Shown here piece after piece: positions 31,029-41,670 of a stretch of 64,000 nt of DNA (the first letter of the stretch is position 1; each line of letters begins with the position of its first letter). A model generated the notes under the pieces. That model was not told the DNA's origin, did no database searches, and saw only the letters and a list, made by a program, of their open reading frames with translations. The stretch is from Luteimonas sp. JM171. GTDB taxonomy: Bacteria > Pseudomonadota > Gammaproteobacteria > Xanthomonadales > Xanthomonadaceae. Where the stretch lies: positions 364,263 to 428,262 of the forward strand of contig NZ_CP017074.1 in assembly GCF_001717465.1 (NCBI RefSeq), read 5' to 3'. The translations under genes were made by a program, and so were the position numbers.

Positions 31029-32191
31029 GCGACCACGCCGCCTTTGATGCGCTGACCGAGGACGCACTGCGGTCTTCCGGCGCGCTGAAGTGGAACGCGT
31101 TTCCCGACTGCATCGGCGCATTCGTGGCGGAAATGGATTTCGGCACCGCGCCGGAAGTGATGGCCGCGGTGCGCGAGGCGCTTGATGGCAACCGCTTCGG
31201 CTACCTCACCGATGCCCTGGTGCACGACCTGGCCGCGGCCTGCAGCCAATGGCACGCGGAACGCTACGGGTGGCGGCCGGACCCGGCCTGGATCCAGCCG
31301 CTGCCTGACGTGCTGACCGGTCTGGAGCTGGCGCTGCGGCACCTGTTGCCCCCGCGCGCCAGGGTGGTGCTGCCCACGCCCAACTACATGCCCTTCCTGC
31401 CGCTGCTGCGGATGCTCGGGCACGAGGTGGTGCAGGTGCCGATGCTGGAGGCCGCCGACGGCTGGCGCTTTGATTTCCAGGCGCTCGACGAGGCGTTCGC
31501 CGGCGGCGGGCAGGTGGCGATCCTGTGCAATCCGCACAATCCGCTGGGTCGGGTGTTCACCCGCGACGAGCTGGAGCAGTTCAGCGCGGTGGCCGGGCGC
31601 CACGGGGCGCGGGTGTTCTGCGACGAGATCCACGCGCCGCTGGTGTTCGCCCCGCACCGCCACGTGCCGTACGCATCGGTGGGCGAAGCCGCCGCGCGGC
31701 AGGCGATCACCGCGACTTCGGCGTCCAAGGGCTGGAACCTGGCGGGGTTCAAGTGCGCGCAGCTGATCCTGACCAACGGGGATGACCTTGCCGCCTGGAG
31801 GCGGATGCTGCCGCTCGCCGGGCATGCCACCTCCACCCCGGGCGTGATCGCCAACACCGCAGCGTACCGGCACGGTGGGCCCTGGCTGGATTCGGTGATG
31901 GCCTACCTCCAGGGAAACCTGGCACTGCTCGAGCGCACCCTCGCCGGGCGCATGCCGGGGATCGGGTTCCGGCCGCCGGAAGGAACCTACCTGGCCTGGC
32001 TGGACTGCCGGGGCCTGGAGCTGGGGATGCCGCCGAAGCTGGCGTTCCGCAACGCCGGCGTGGCGCTGACCGATGGCGCCGAGTGCGGCGATGCCGGCGC
32101 GGGCTTCGTCCGCTTCAACTTCGCCCTGCCCCGGCCACTGCTGCAGGAAGCGCTCGACCGCATGGCCGGCGCAGTGGCAGGCAACCCGTAG
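31025..32191 (+). CDS. PatB/MalY-type PLP-dependent C-S lyase or aminotransferase
   Basis: The 388-residue fold-type I enzyme resembles cystathionine beta-lyases of the MalY/PatB group. The N-terminal FVAEMDFGTAPEVMAAVREAL and GYLTD sequences are typical of that group (MDFxxAP). CNPHNPLGRVFTRDEL, CDEIHAPLVF and the Schiff-base lysine K235 in TSASKGWNLAGFKCAQ are present. PEGTYLAWLDCRGL is a late family block. Such enzymes release pyruvate, ammonia and a thiol from cystathionine. The start is GTG 31025, inside the permease stop. It converges on thiL with 15 bases between stops. Confidence 0.87.
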   Translation: MSDHAAFDALTEDALRSSGALKWNAFPDCIGAFVAEMDFGTAPEVMAAVREALDGNRFGYLTDALVHDLAAACSQWHAERYGWRPDPAWIQPLPDVLTGLELALRHLLPPRARVVLPTPNYMPFLPLLRMLGHEVVQVPMLEAADGWRFDFQALDEAFAGGGQVAILCNPHNPLGRVFTRDELEQFSAVAGRHGARVFCDEIHAPLVFAPHRHVPYASVGEAAARQAITATSASKGWNLAGFKCAQLILTNGDDLAAWRRMLPLAGHATSTPGVIANTAAYRHGGPWLDSVMAYLQGNLALLERTLAGRMPGIGFRPPEGTYLAWLDCRGLELGMPPKLAFRNAGVALTDGAECGDAGAGFVRFNFALPRPLLQEALDRMAGAVAGNP

Positions 32192-32206
32192 CGCGCCCCG
32201 CCGCAG

Positions 32207-33172
32207 TCAGGCGAAATGCTGGTAGCCGGACCGGTCGGGAACCCAGGATTCGCCGCCGGGATCGACCAGGCGCACCGCGGGGCCGGCCGGCGCCGGGTCG
32301 GTGATCACGCCGATGCGGGTGACCGGAACGCCGGCAGCTCCGGCGGCTGAAAGGATGCGTTCGCGGGCCTCGGGGGACGCGGTGACGCACAGCTCGTAGT
32401 CATCGCCGCCGGCCACCTGCCAGTTCCAGCGCGCGTCGCGTCCGCCAGCGGCCGCCACGAGCGGCGGCGAGGCCGGCAGTTCGTCGAGCATGACCCGTGC
32501 GCCCACGCCGCTGGCCTTGCAGATGTGTCCCAGGTCCGCCAGCAGGCCGTCGGAGAGGTCGATGCCGGCGCGGGCCACGCCGGCAAGCGCGCGCCCCAGG
32601 GCAACCCGCGGCGTCGGGCGCTGGAGGCGCTCGCGCAGGAAGGCGTCAGGGGCATCGCCACCTGCGGCCGGCGCCAGCGCCAGCGCGGCCGCGGCGTCGC
32701 CGAGCGTTCCGCTGACCCAGATGTCGTCGCCCGGCATGGCGCCTGCGCGGCGCAGGACCCGGGCCGGCTCGACCTGGCCGATGGCGGTCACCCCCAGTGC
32801 CAGCGGGCCGCGGGTGGTGTCGCCGCCGACCAGGGCAACGTCGTGGGTATCGGCGAGCGCGAAGAAGCCGTCGAGCATCGCGTCGCACCAGGCGGCGTCG
32901 GGCCCGGGCAGGGTGAGCGCCAGCGTGCACCAGGCCGGCGCGGCGCCCATGGCCGCCAGGTCGGACAGGTTGACCGCCAGCGCCTTCCAGCCGATGTCGG
33001 CCGGCGGGTGCGCGGCCAGGAAGTGGACGCCTTCGTTGAGCACGTCGGTGGTCACCACCAGCTCGCGTCCTTCACCCGGCCGCAGCACGGCGGCGTCGTC
33101 GCCGATGCCGGTCACCACGTCGCCGCGCTGGCGCGCGCGGCGTTGGATGCGGGCAATCAGGTCGAATTCCAT
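32207..33172 (-). CDS. thiL: Thiamine-monophosphate kinase
   Basis: The 321-residue PurM/AIR-synthase-like kinase phosphorylates thiamine phosphate to thiamine diphosphate. Metal and ATP motifs are visible as GIGDDAAVLRPGEGRELVVTTDVLNEGVHF, LSDLAAMGAAPAW, DVALVGGDTTRGPL, GIDLSDGLLADLGH and GGDDYELC. The start at 33172 (MEFDLIARIQ) matches the family; earlier in-frame codons lie in the gap or nusB. It is the last gene of the nrdR-rib-nusB-thiL operon, 34 bases after nusB. Confidence 0.94.
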   Translation of the reverse strand: MEFDLIARIQRRARQRGDVVTGIGDDAAVLRPGEGRELVVTTDVLNEGVHFLAAHPPADIGWKALAVNLSDLAAMGAAPAWCTLALTLPGPDAAWCDAMLDGFFALADTHDVALVGGDTTRGPLALGVTAIGQVEPARVLRRAGAMPGDDIWVSGTLGDAAAALALAPAAGGDAPDAFLRERLQRPTPRVALGRALAGVARAGIDLSDGLLADLGHICKASGVGARVMLDELPASPPLVAAAGGRDARWNWQVAGGDDYELCVTASPEARERILSAAGAAGVPVTRIGVITDPAPAGPAVRLVDPGGESWVPDRSGYQHFA

Positions 33173-33206
33173 GGCCGGTCCTGGTGGTGGCGGGCCGGTG
33201 CTGCCC

Positions 33207-33668
33207 TCAGCCGCGGGTGGCCTGCACCTCGACCGCGCGCCACTGGGCGGCGGCGCGGTCGAGCACCCCGTTGACGTAGGTATGGCCGTGCTCGGAGCCA
33301 AAGCGCTTGACGGTGCGCAGTGCCTCGTCGATCACCACCCGGTAGGGCACGTCGATGCGGTGCTGCAGTTCGTAGGCAGCGATGCGCAGCATGGCGCGCT
33401 CGATCTGGTCGACCTCCTCGATGCCGCGGTCCAGGAACGGCTCCAGCGAGGCATCGAGGGCGGCGCGATGGGCCAGCACCCCGCGCACCAGGTCCTCGAA
33501 ATATTCCAGGTCCGCGATTTCATGCGCCTGCTCGTGCGCGAACTGGGCGATCACTTCCTGCGGCTGGCCGCCGGCGATCTGCCAGGTGTAGACGGCCTGC
33601 AGCGCACGCCGGCGCGAACGGGTGCGGTGGACGGGATCGACGCCGTCGGCGCGCCTGGGCCGGCTCAC
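33207..33668 (-). CDS. nusB: Transcription antitermination factor NusB
   Basis: The 153-residue all-helical protein binds boxA RNA with NusE (S10) for antitermination of rRNA operons. [18 protein letters not shown] at the N-terminus and the C-terminal [33 protein letters not shown] are the family's most conserved blocks. The ATG overlaps the ribH TGA (ATGA). Linkage to ribH is usual in proteobacteria. Confidence 0.95.
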   Translation of the reverse strand: MSRPRRADGVDPVHRTRSRRRALQAVYTWQIAGGQPQEVIAQFAHEQAHEIADLEYFEDLVRGVLAHRAALDASLEPFLDRGIEEVDQIERAMLRIAAYELQHRIDVPYRVVIDEALRTVKRFGSEHGHTYVNGVLDRAAAQWRAVEVQATRG

Positions 33669-34132
33669 GGCAGCCGCCCCATCAGTTCGGCCATCTCGAT
33701 GGCCACCAGCGCGGCCTCCTCGCCCTTGTTGCCGTGGCTGCCGCCTGCGCGCCGCTCGGCGTCCTCGGCATCCTCCACCGCGAGCACGCCGTTGAGCACG
33801 GGCACACCGGTGTCCAGCGAGGCGCGCATCAGGCCTTCGCTGCAGCCGTCGGCGACCTGCTCGTAATGGCGCGTGTCGCCGCGGATCACGCAGCCCAGCG
33901 CCACCACCGCGACATAGCCGCCGCTGCGGGCCAGGCGGGCCGCGACCACCGGGATCTCCCAGGCGCCGGGCACCCGCACCACGTCCAGGGCGCGCTCTTC
34001 CACGCCGTTGGATTCAAACGCCTTGCGCGCGCCGGCCACCAGCGAATCGGTGATGCGCGGGTTCCAGCGGCTGGCGATGATGACGAAACGCGCATCGGCG
34101 GGCGCGCGCAGGTCGCCTTCGTAGTGGGTCAT
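33665..34132 (-). CDS. ribH: 6,7-dimethyl-8-ribityllumazine synthase
   Basis: The 155-residue enzyme performs the penultimate step of riboflavin synthesis and usually forms a pentameric or 60-mer shell. Motifs: [52 protein letters not shown] (catalytic His) and [17 protein letters not shown]. Length is typical. It overlaps nusB by ATGA. The 66-base gap to ribBA contains a short GCCGGC/GCCGGC hairpin (34172-34189) without a T-tract. Confidence 0.95.
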   Translation of the reverse strand: MTHYEGDLRAPADARFVIIASRWNPRITDSLVAGARKAFESNGVEERALDVVRVPGAWEIPVVAARLARSGGYVAVVALGCVIRGDTRHYEQVADGCSEGLMRASLDTGVPVLNGVLAVEDAEDAERRAGGSHGNKGEEAALVAIEMAELMGRLP

Positions 34133-34198
34133 GCGGATCAGGTCCTCGATGGAGCGATGAGTTTAGAACATGCCGGCGGTGCAGCCGGCGGACCGGCC

Positions 34199-35299
34199 CT
34201 ACGGGGCCACGTATTCCACGACCTCCAGGCCGAAGCCGGGCAGGCCCACCTGCTTGCGCGGCGTGCCGAGCACGCGCAGCTTGCCGAAGCCCAGGTCGGA
34301 GAGGATCTGGCTGCCGGCGCCGTTGCGCCGCCACTCGGTGAGCGCGCTGCCGCGGCCGGCGGCGGCCGGCTCGGGCACCTCGCGGATGCGGTCAAGCAGG
34401 GCGTCCGGGCCGGTGCGGTCCTCCAGCATCACCAGCGCGCCGGACTCCTCCCCGGCCAGCCGCTCCAGCACGCCGCCCACCGCGGGTCCGAAGTCGGCGC
34501 GCTGCCAGTGCAGGGCATCGGCGAGCAGGTTCAGCGGCTGCACCCGCACCAGCGCCGGCGTGGCCGCATCCGGCTCCCCGCGCACCAGGGCGAAGTGCAG
34601 CCCGTGGCTGAGCCTGTCGCGGTAGGTGACCAAGCGGAAGGGGCCATGGGCGGTGTGGATGTCGCGCTCGTCCACCCGCTCGACGGTGTGCTCCGTCTCG
34701 AGCCGGTAGCGGATCAGGTCCTCGATCGAACCGATCTTCAGCCCGTGCTCGCGGGCAAACACCTCCAGCTCCGGGCGCCGGGCCATGGTGCCGTCGGGAT
34801 TGAGGATCTCCACCAGCACCCCGGCCGGCTCCAGGCCCGCCATCAGCGCCAGGTCGGCCGCGGCCTCGGTGTGCCCGGCGCGGCTGAGCACCCCGCCCGG
34901 CTGCGCCTGCAGCGGGAAGATGTGCCCCGGCTGGGCAAGGTCCGACGGCGCCGCGTTCGGCTTGACCGCGGTGCGGATGGTATGGGCGCGGTCATAGGCG
35001 GAGATGCCGGTGGTCACGCCCTCGGCCGCCTCGATGCTGACCGTGAAGTTGGTGTGGTGCGACGACGTGTTGTCGCGCACCATCGGCGGCAGGCCAAGCT
35101 GCTGGCAGCGCTCGCGGGTGAGCGACAGGCAGACCAGGCCGCGGGCGTGGGTGACCATGAAGTTGATGTCGGCCGGGCGCACCAGTTCGGCGGCCATGAT
35201 CAGGTCGCCTTCGTTCTCGCGGTCTTCGTCGTCGACGATGACGACCATGCGGCCGGCGCGGATCTCTTCAAGCAGTTCGGGGATGGGGGCAAAGGACAT
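34199..35299 (-). CDS. ribB: 3,4-dihydroxy-2-butanone 4-phosphate synthase with degenerate GTP cyclohydrolase II domain
   Basis: The 366-residue protein has an intact N-terminal RibB domain (1-200): the metal-binding DDEDRENEGDLIMAAE, HARGLVCLSLT, FTVSIEA, TGISAYDRAHTI and HIFPLQA, with GHTEAAADLALMAG. The C-terminal part (about 205-366) keeps the RibA fold end (GAGSQILSDLGFGKLRVLG, LPGFGLEVVEYV). It has lost the zinc cysteines and GD motif: where RibA has RVHSEC..GD....CDCG, this protein has RVQPLNLLADALHWQRADFG. The RQEGRG motif is replaced by EDRTGPD. It should therefore make only dihydroxybutanone phosphate. A separate RibA is expected elsewhere in the genome. Confidence 0.92.
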   Translation of the reverse strand: MSFAPIPELLEEIRAGRMVVIVDDEDRENEGDLIMAAELVRPADINFMVTHARGLVCLSLTRERCQQLGLPPMVRDNTSSHHTNFTVSIEAAEGVTTGISAYDRAHTIRTAVKPNAAPSDLAQPGHIFPLQAQPGGVLSRAGHTEAAADLALMAGLEPAGVLVEILNPDGTMARRPELEVFAREHGLKIGSIEDLIRYRLETEHTVERVDERDIHTAHGPFRLVTYRDRLSHGLHFALVRGEPDAATPALVRVQPLNLLADALHWQRADFGPAVGGVLERLAGEESGALVMLEDRTGPDALLDRIREVPEPAAAGRGSALTEWRRNGAGSQILSDLGFGKLRVLGTPRKQVGLPGFGLEVVEYVAP

Positions 35300-35314
35300 G
35301 CTGTTCTCGGAAAG

Positions 35315-35908
35315 TCATCGCGCCTGCAGCAGGCGCTCGACGTAGCGGGCGATCAGGTCGACTTCCAGGTTGACCGGATCGCCAACGCCGGTGTAGGCGA
35401 AGCGGGTGTTCTCGACGGTGTGGGGGATGAGTGCGACTTCAAAGCCCGTCTCGTCTACCTGGTTGACGGTCAGGCTCACCCCGTCGACGCAGATCGAGCC
35501 CTTCTTTGCCACGTAACGCAGCACCTCGGGTCCGGCCTCGAAGCGCCAGCGCTGGGCGCGCGCGTCGGGTTCGATCGCGGCCACGCGGCCCACGCCGTCG
35601 ACGTGGCCGCTCACCAGGTGGCCGCCCAGGCGGTCGTCCGGGCGCATGGCGCGCTCCAGGTTCAGGGCATCGCCCGGGGCCAAGCTGCCCAGGGTGGTCA
35701 GCGACAGCGTTTCATTGGAGGCATCGGCGGCAAAGCGGCCGGGGCCGAATTCCACCACCGTCAGGCACACCCCGTTGACGGCGATGCTCTCGCCCAGTTC
35801 GACGTCTTCGAACGGCAGGCTGCCAACGTCGATCACCAGGCGCACGTCGCCGCCGCGCGGCTCGCGTGCGGCCAGGCGGCCAACGCCCTGGATGATGCCG
35901 GTGAACAT
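35315..35908 (-). CDS. ribE: Riboflavin synthase alpha subunit
   Basis: The 197-residue protein consists of two homologous barrel halves: [25 protein letters not shown] (1-90) and GGHLVSGHVDGVGRV..GSICVDGVSLTVNQV (95-190). It dismutates 6,7-dimethyl-8-ribityllumazine to riboflavin. The N-terminal MFTGII is invariant. The ATG overlaps the ribD stop by one base, and ribBA follows 15 bases after its stop. Confidence 0.95.
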   Translation of the reverse strand: MFTGIIQGVGRLAAREPRGGDVRLVIDVGSLPFEDVELGESIAVNGVCLTVVEFGPGRFAADASNETLSLTTLGSLAPGDALNLERAMRPDDRLGGHLVSGHVDGVGRVAAIEPDARAQRWRFEAGPEVLRYVAKKGSICVDGVSLTVNQVDETGFEVALIPHTVENTRFAYTGVGDPVNLEVDLIARYVERLLQAR

Positions 35909-37005
35909 CAGCCGCGCCCCGCCGGGCGCAGGCGCATGCGCAGGTCATCGCCGAGCGGCGTGACTTCGCACAGCGCCATCCGGTAACGCTGCGCCATGTC
36001 CTCCACCCGCAGGCCGGCAAACAGCGGCCGTGCCTTGTCCCCCAGCAGCACCGGCGCCACGTACAGCAGCAGCTCGTCCACCAAGCCCCCGGAGAGCAGC
36101 GATCCGGCCAGGGTGGCCCCCGCTTCCACGTGCAGCTCGTTGATGCCGGCTTCTGCCAGCAGCCTCATCACGGCATGCAGGTCGAGCCGGCCATTGCTCG
36201 CAGGCACCGCCGCGCGCCGCGCCGTCAGGCCGCGCGGCGGCTTGGCATCGGGCGCGTGCAGATAGATGGTGGGGGCGTCGCCCTCGCGGATCCGGCCCCG
36301 GGCGACGGTCGCCAGGCCGGCGTCCAGCACCACCCGCACCGGCGGCACGAAAGGCGTGTCATCGCCCAGCCGCACGGTGAGCTGCGGGTCATCGGTCATG
36401 ATCGTGCCGGCGCCGGTGAGAATGGCCCCGGCGCGCGCCCGCCAGCGGTGGCCGTCCAGCCGCGCGGGCTCGCCGGTGATCCACTTGGAATCGCCGCTGG
36501 CCAATGCCGTGCGCCCGTCCAGGCTCATCGCCAGCTTCACCCGCACCCATGGCCGTCCGCGCTCGATCCGCGAAAGGAAACCGACGTTGAGCTCGCGCGC
36601 CTGCGCTTCAAGCAGGCCGGAAGCGGTATCAATACCGGCTGCCTGCAACCGCTCGAAGCCCTTGCCGTCCACCTGCGGGAACGGATCGCGCATGGCCGCC
36701 ACCACCCGGGCCACGCCGGCCGCCACCAGGGCGTCGGCGCAGGGGCCGGTGTGCCCGGTATGGGCGCACGGCTCCAGGGTGACGTAGGCGGTGGCGCCGC
36801 GGGTCCGCTCGCCTGCGGCCTGCAGCGCAAGCACCTCGGCGTGCGCGCCGCCCTGGCGGACATGGAATCCCTCGCCCACCACCTCGTCGCCCTGCGCGAT
36901 CACGCAGCCGACCATGGGATTGGGCTTGGTGGTGAAGAGGCCGCGCTCCGCCAGTTCCAGCGCGCGCGCCATCATCTTCTCGTCGGTTGGGGTGAATCCG
37001 CTCAA
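35908..37005 (-). CDS. ribD: Bifunctional pyrimidine deaminase/reductase RibD
   Basis: The 365-residue protein has an N-terminal deaminase with zinc ligands H55, C80 and C89 ([24 protein letters not shown]) and catalytic E57. The C-terminal reductase contains [50 protein letters not shown] and a late [11 protein letters not shown]. It converts the first committed pyrimidine intermediate of riboflavin synthesis. It overlaps nrdR by ATGA and ribE by one base. Confidence 0.95.
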   Translation of the reverse strand: MSGFTPTDEKMMARALELAERGLFTTKPNPMVGCVIAQGDEVVGEGFHVRQGGAHAEVLALQAAGERTRGATAYVTLEPCAHTGHTGPCADALVAAGVARVVAAMRDPFPQVDGKGFERLQAAGIDTASGLLEAQARELNVGFLSRIERGRPWVRVKLAMSLDGRTALASGDSKWITGEPARLDGHRWRARAGAILTGAGTIMTDDPQLTVRLGDDTPFVPPVRVVLDAGLATVARGRIREGDAPTIYLHAPDAKPPRGLTARRAAVPASNGRLDLHAVMRLLAEAGINELHVEAGATLAGSLLSGGLVDELLLYVAPVLLGDKARPLFAGLRVEDMAQRYRMALCEVTPLGDDLRMRLRPAGRG

Positions 37006-37544
37006 CGCCTGCGCTCCCTGTCGGGGCCTTTGGTGGCAGCGGGGGCCCCGGCTCCCACGCCGGGCAAGGGCAACTGACCCTCGCCCGGCACTCCCTCGCG
37101 CTCGAGCCGGTCCAGCTCCTCGCGGAAATCGGCCACGTCCTGGAACGAGCGATACACCGAGGCGAACCGCACGAACCCGATGTGGTCGAGCTTGCGCAGC
37201 TCGGAAATCACGAACTCCCCGATCCGGCGCGAGCTGACCTCGCGCTCGGCGGTCATGCGCAGCTGGTGTACCACTGCCCTCACCGCTGCCTCGATCTGCT
37301 CCTCGGATACCGGCCGCTTGTGCAGCGCACGGTCGAAGCCCAGGCGCAGCTTGCGCGCGTCAAAGGTCTCGCGCCGGCCGTCGGACTTGATGATCGCCGG
37401 CAGCTTGAGCTCGATGGTTTCCAGGGTGGAAAAGCGCTCGCCGCAGGCCTCGCACTCGCGCCGGCGGCGGATCGTGGCGCCGTCCTCGGACGCGCGCGAG
37501 TCGATGACCCGGGTCTCCGTGTGCTGGCAGAAGGGACAGAACAT
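37002..37544 (-). CDS. nrdR: Transcriptional repressor NrdR
   Basis: The 180-residue protein has a zinc ribbon (C3, C6, C31, C34: MFCPFCQH and ECEACGERF) followed by an ATP-cone ([34 protein letters not shown] region, about 49-139). It senses ATP/dATP and represses ribonucleotide reductase genes. The C-terminal 25 residues (after DRLEREG) are a Pro/Gly/Ala-rich tail beyond the usual 150-160 residues. It overlaps ribD by ATGA; glyA lies 75 bases upstream. Confidence 0.95.
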   Translation of the reverse strand: MFCPFCQHTETRVIDSRASEDGATIRRRRECEACGERFSTLETIELKLPAIIKSDGRRETFDARKLRLGFDRALHKRPVSEEQIEAAVRAVVHQLRMTAEREVSSRRIGEFVISELRKLDHIGFVRFASVYRSFQDVADFREELDRLEREGVPGEGQLPLPGVGAGAPAATKGPDRERRR

Positions 37545-37554
37545 CAGCCTGCCC

Positions 37555-37572
37555 GGCGGGCCCCGGCCCGCC
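37555..37572 (-). other. GC-rich hairpin between glyA and nrdR
   Basis: GGCGGGCC (37555-37562) and GGCCCGCC (37565-37572) form a perfect 8-base stem with a 2-base apex (a 4-base loop if the top pair opens). It ends 10 bases before the nrdR ATG. There is no T-tract, so it is not a standard terminator; it could slow transcription or affect ribosome access to nrdR. Confidence 0.4.
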
Positions 37573-37619
37573 GCGACCTGCTGGTGGTGAAGTGCCCGGC
37601 CACTGCCCGCTGCCCGCGA

Positions 37620-38888
37620 TCAGCCATAGACCGGGAACTTCCGGCACTGGGCGGTCACCGCCTCGCGCACGCGCGCGATCACCGCCTCGTCCTGCGGCGC
37701 GTCCAGCACGTCGCACATCCAGCCGGCGAGCTCGATGCAGTCCTGCTCCCGGTAGCCGCGCGTGGTCACCGCCGGGGTGCCGATGCGCAGACCGGAAGTG
37801 ATGAAGGGCTTCTGCGGATCGTTGGGTACCGCGTTCTTGTTCACCGTGATGTGGGCCCGGCCCAGCGCCTCTTCCGCATCCTTGCCGGTCACGCCCTTGC
37901 CGATCATGTCCACCAGGATCAGGTGGTTCTCGGTGCCGCCGGACACCACCCGGTAGCCGCGCTCGATGATCACCTTCGCCATCGCCTGCGCGTTCTTCAC
38001 CACCTGCTGCTGGTAGCTCTTGAATTCCGGCTCCAGCGCTTCCTTGAAGGCCACCGCCTTGGCCGCGATCACGTGCATCAGCGGCCCGCCCTGCAGGCCC
38101 GGGAAGACGATCGACTGCAGCTTCTTGCACATGTCGTCGAACGCCTCGCCGGCGCCCTCGCGGCTGGCCACGATGATGCCGCCGCGCGGGCCGCGCAGGG
38201 TCTTGTGGGTGGTGGAAGTGACCACGTGCGCGTGCGGGACCGGGTTGGGATACACGCCGGCGGCGACCAGCCCGGCCACGTGCGCCATGTCGACGAAGAA
38301 GATCGCGCCGACCTTGTCGGCGATGGCGCGGAAGCGGGCCCAGTCGATCACCTGGGAATAGGCCGAGAACCCGGCCACCACCATCTTCGGCTTGTGCTCC
38401 ACCGCCAGCCGCTCGACTTCGTCGTAATCGATCAGACCGTCGTCGTTCACCCCGTACTGCACCGCCTTGAACAGCTTGCCGCTGATGTTCGGCTTGGCGC
38501 CATGGGTCAGATGGCCGCCGTGGGCCAGCGACATGCCCAGGATGGTGTCGCCGGGCGCGAGCATCGACAGGTACACGGCCTGGTTGGCCTGGGAGCCCGA
38601 ATGCGGCTGCACGTTGGCATAGTCGGCGCCGAACAGCTGCTTGAGGCGGTCGATGGCCAGCTGCTCGGCCACGTCCACGTGTTCGCAGCCCCCGTAGTAG
38701 CGCTTGCCGGGATAGCCTTCGGCGTACTTGTTGGTGAGTTTGGAGCCCTGCGCCTCCATTACCCGCGGGCTGGCGTAGTTCTCCGAGGCGATCAGCTCGA
38801 CGTGGTCCTCCTGCCGGCGGCCCTCCTCGGCGATGGCCGCGGCCAGTTCCGGGTCATAACCTTCAATGCGGGCGTCTTTTGGAAACAT
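37620..38888 (-). CDS. glyA: Serine hydroxymethyltransferase
   Basis: The 422-residue PLP enzyme interconverts serine and glycine, loading tetrahydrofolate with a one-carbon unit. Conserved blocks: [78 protein letters not shown] and the Schiff-base region [16 protein letters not shown]. The ribosome site AGGAG lies 10 bases before the ATG. The gene is divergent from ettA and precedes nrdR, a common gammaproteobacterial order. Confidence 0.97.
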   Translation of the reverse strand: MFPKDARIEGYDPELAAAIAEEGRRQEDHVELIASENYASPRVMEAQGSKLTNKYAEGYPGKRYYGGCEHVDVAEQLAIDRLKQLFGADYANVQPHSGSQANQAVYLSMLAPGDTILGMSLAHGGHLTHGAKPNISGKLFKAVQYGVNDDGLIDYDEVERLAVEHKPKMVVAGFSAYSQVIDWARFRAIADKVGAIFFVDMAHVAGLVAAGVYPNPVPHAHVVTSTTHKTLRGPRGGIIVASREGAGEAFDDMCKKLQSIVFPGLQGGPLMHVIAAKAVAFKEALEPEFKSYQQQVVKNAQAMAKVIIERGYRVVSGGTENHLILVDMIGKGVTGKDAEEALGRAHITVNKNAVPNDPQKPFITSGLRIGTPAVTTRGYREQDCIELAGWMCDVLDAPQDEAVIARVREAVTAQCRKFPVYG

Positions 38889-38924
38889 CCGGAATACTCC
38901 TGGCAGGGGCGGGGGAAGGCCGCA

Positions 38925-38930
38925 ATTGTA
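38925..38930 (-). promoter_or_regulatory. -10 element of glyA
   Basis: TACAAT on the minus strand (5/6) stands 36 bases before the glyA ATG. A run of six A residues lies just upstream in the spacer region. The -35 is not convincing. Confidence 0.45.
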
Positions 38931-39019
38931 GCTTTTTTGCCCAGATCCCGGCCCCGCCCGGCCGTGCGCGGACCGTGTTCCGGTACAGGGGCTGGCAATC
39001 CGTGGCAGCCGCCCCCAGC

Positions 39020-39025
39020 TATAAT
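39020..39025 (+). promoter_or_regulatory. -10 element of ettA
   Basis: A perfect TATAAT lies 64 bases before the ettA ATG in the 201-base divergent glyA/ettA region. No standard -35 is present at 16-18 bases. Confidence 0.5.
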
Positions 39026-39089
39026 GTCCCGATACCCGTCACCCCCGCGGCCCGCCTCTGCCGGGCCGGCTTTCGCCTGCGGAGTTCCC

Positions 39090-40751
<1,662 letters not shown>

Positions 40752-40760
40752 CCGCCAGCC

Positions 40761-40784
40761 GCTCCCGCGCCCCCGCGCGGGAGC
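40761..40784 (+). terminator. Terminator-like hairpin between ettA and pyrF
   Basis: GCTCCCGCGC (40761-40770) and GCGCGGGAGC (40775-40784) form a perfect 10-base stem with a CCCC loop, 10 bases after the ettA stop. It is followed by CTTGG rather than a T-run, so termination may be partial, leaving pyrF dependent on read-through. Confidence 0.5.
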
Positions 40785-40821
40785 CTTGGCCGGCGCGGGC
40801 CGGCGAATCCAGGAGCGATCC

Positions 40822-41646
40822 ATGGGCTTCATCGATACGCTGCGCAAACGCTGGCAGGCCGCCGATACGCTGGTCTGCGTCGGCCTTGACCCGGAGCCGG
40901 CGAAGTTCCCGGCGCGGTTCGCCGGGGACCCGGACGCGGTCTTCAACTTCTGCCGCGACATTGCCGACACCACAGCGGAGTACGCGTGCGCCTTCAAGCC
41001 CCAGATCGCCCACTTCGCCGCCCTCGGCGCGGAAGACGCGCTCGCGCGCCTGATCGCGCACCTGCACGCGGCCCATCCCGGCATCCCGGTGATCCTGGAC
41101 GCCAAGCGCGGCGACATCGGCAGCACCGCCCGGCACTACGCCAGGGAGGCGTTTGACCGCTACCGGGCTGATGCGGTCACCGCCAACCCGTACCTGGGCC
41201 GCGACTCCGTGCAGCCGTTCCTGGACCGCGCCGACCGCGGCGTGGTCATCCTCTGCCGCACGTCCAACCCCGGCGCCGCGGACCTGCAGGACCTCCCGGT
41301 GCGCACCGGCGCAGGCGAACGCCCGCTCTACCAGCACATCGCCCAGACCATCGCCCGGGACTGGAACAGCCACGGCAACTGCGCCCTGGTCGTCGGGGCC
41401 ACCTGGCCCGGGCAGCTGCGCGAAGTGCGCGCCATCGTGGGCGACATGCCGCTGCTGGTGCCCGGGGTGGGCGCCCAGGGCGGCGACGCCGGGGCGGTGG
41501 TCCGCAACGCGCGCACTGCCGATGGCACCGGCCTGATGGTCAGCTCTTCCCGGGCGATCCTGTACGCCTCGAATGGAGACGACTACGCCGGCGCCGCGGC
41601 CAACGCCGCCCGCGAGCTGCGCGACACCATCAATCGCCACCGCTGA
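40822..41646 (+). CDS. pyrF: Orotidine 5'-phosphate decarboxylase (type 2)
   Basis: The 274-residue barrel enzyme makes UMP. It begins with the type 2 sequence [24 protein letters not shown]; the catalytic lysine and aspartates are in [48 protein letters not shown] and [12 protein letters not shown] follow. It is longer than the 245-residue E. coli type and matches the PyrF type found in mycobacteria and xanthomonads. AGGAG lies 9 bases before the ATG. It converges on pncB. Confidence 0.95.
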   Translation: MGFIDTLRKRWQAADTLVCVGLDPEPAKFPARFAGDPDAVFNFCRDIADTTAEYACAFKPQIAHFAALGAEDALARLIAHLHAAHPGIPVILDAKRGDIGSTARHYAREAFDRYRADAVTANPYLGRDSVQPFLDRADRGVVILCRTSNPGAADLQDLPVRTGAGERPLYQHIAQTIARDWNSHGNCALVVGATWPGQLREVRAIVGDMPLLVPGVGAQGGDAGAVVRNARTADGTGLMVSSSRAILYASNGDDYAGAAANAARELRDTINRHR

Positions 41647-41670
41647 CGCCGGCGCGCCCCCCGGCGCGGA

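Noticed and set aside
34133..34198. FMN riboswitch before ribBA/ribH
   Set aside because: The gap is only 66 bases with a short GCCGGC hairpin; none of the conserved FMN-element helices or AGGGGCA-type sequence is seen.
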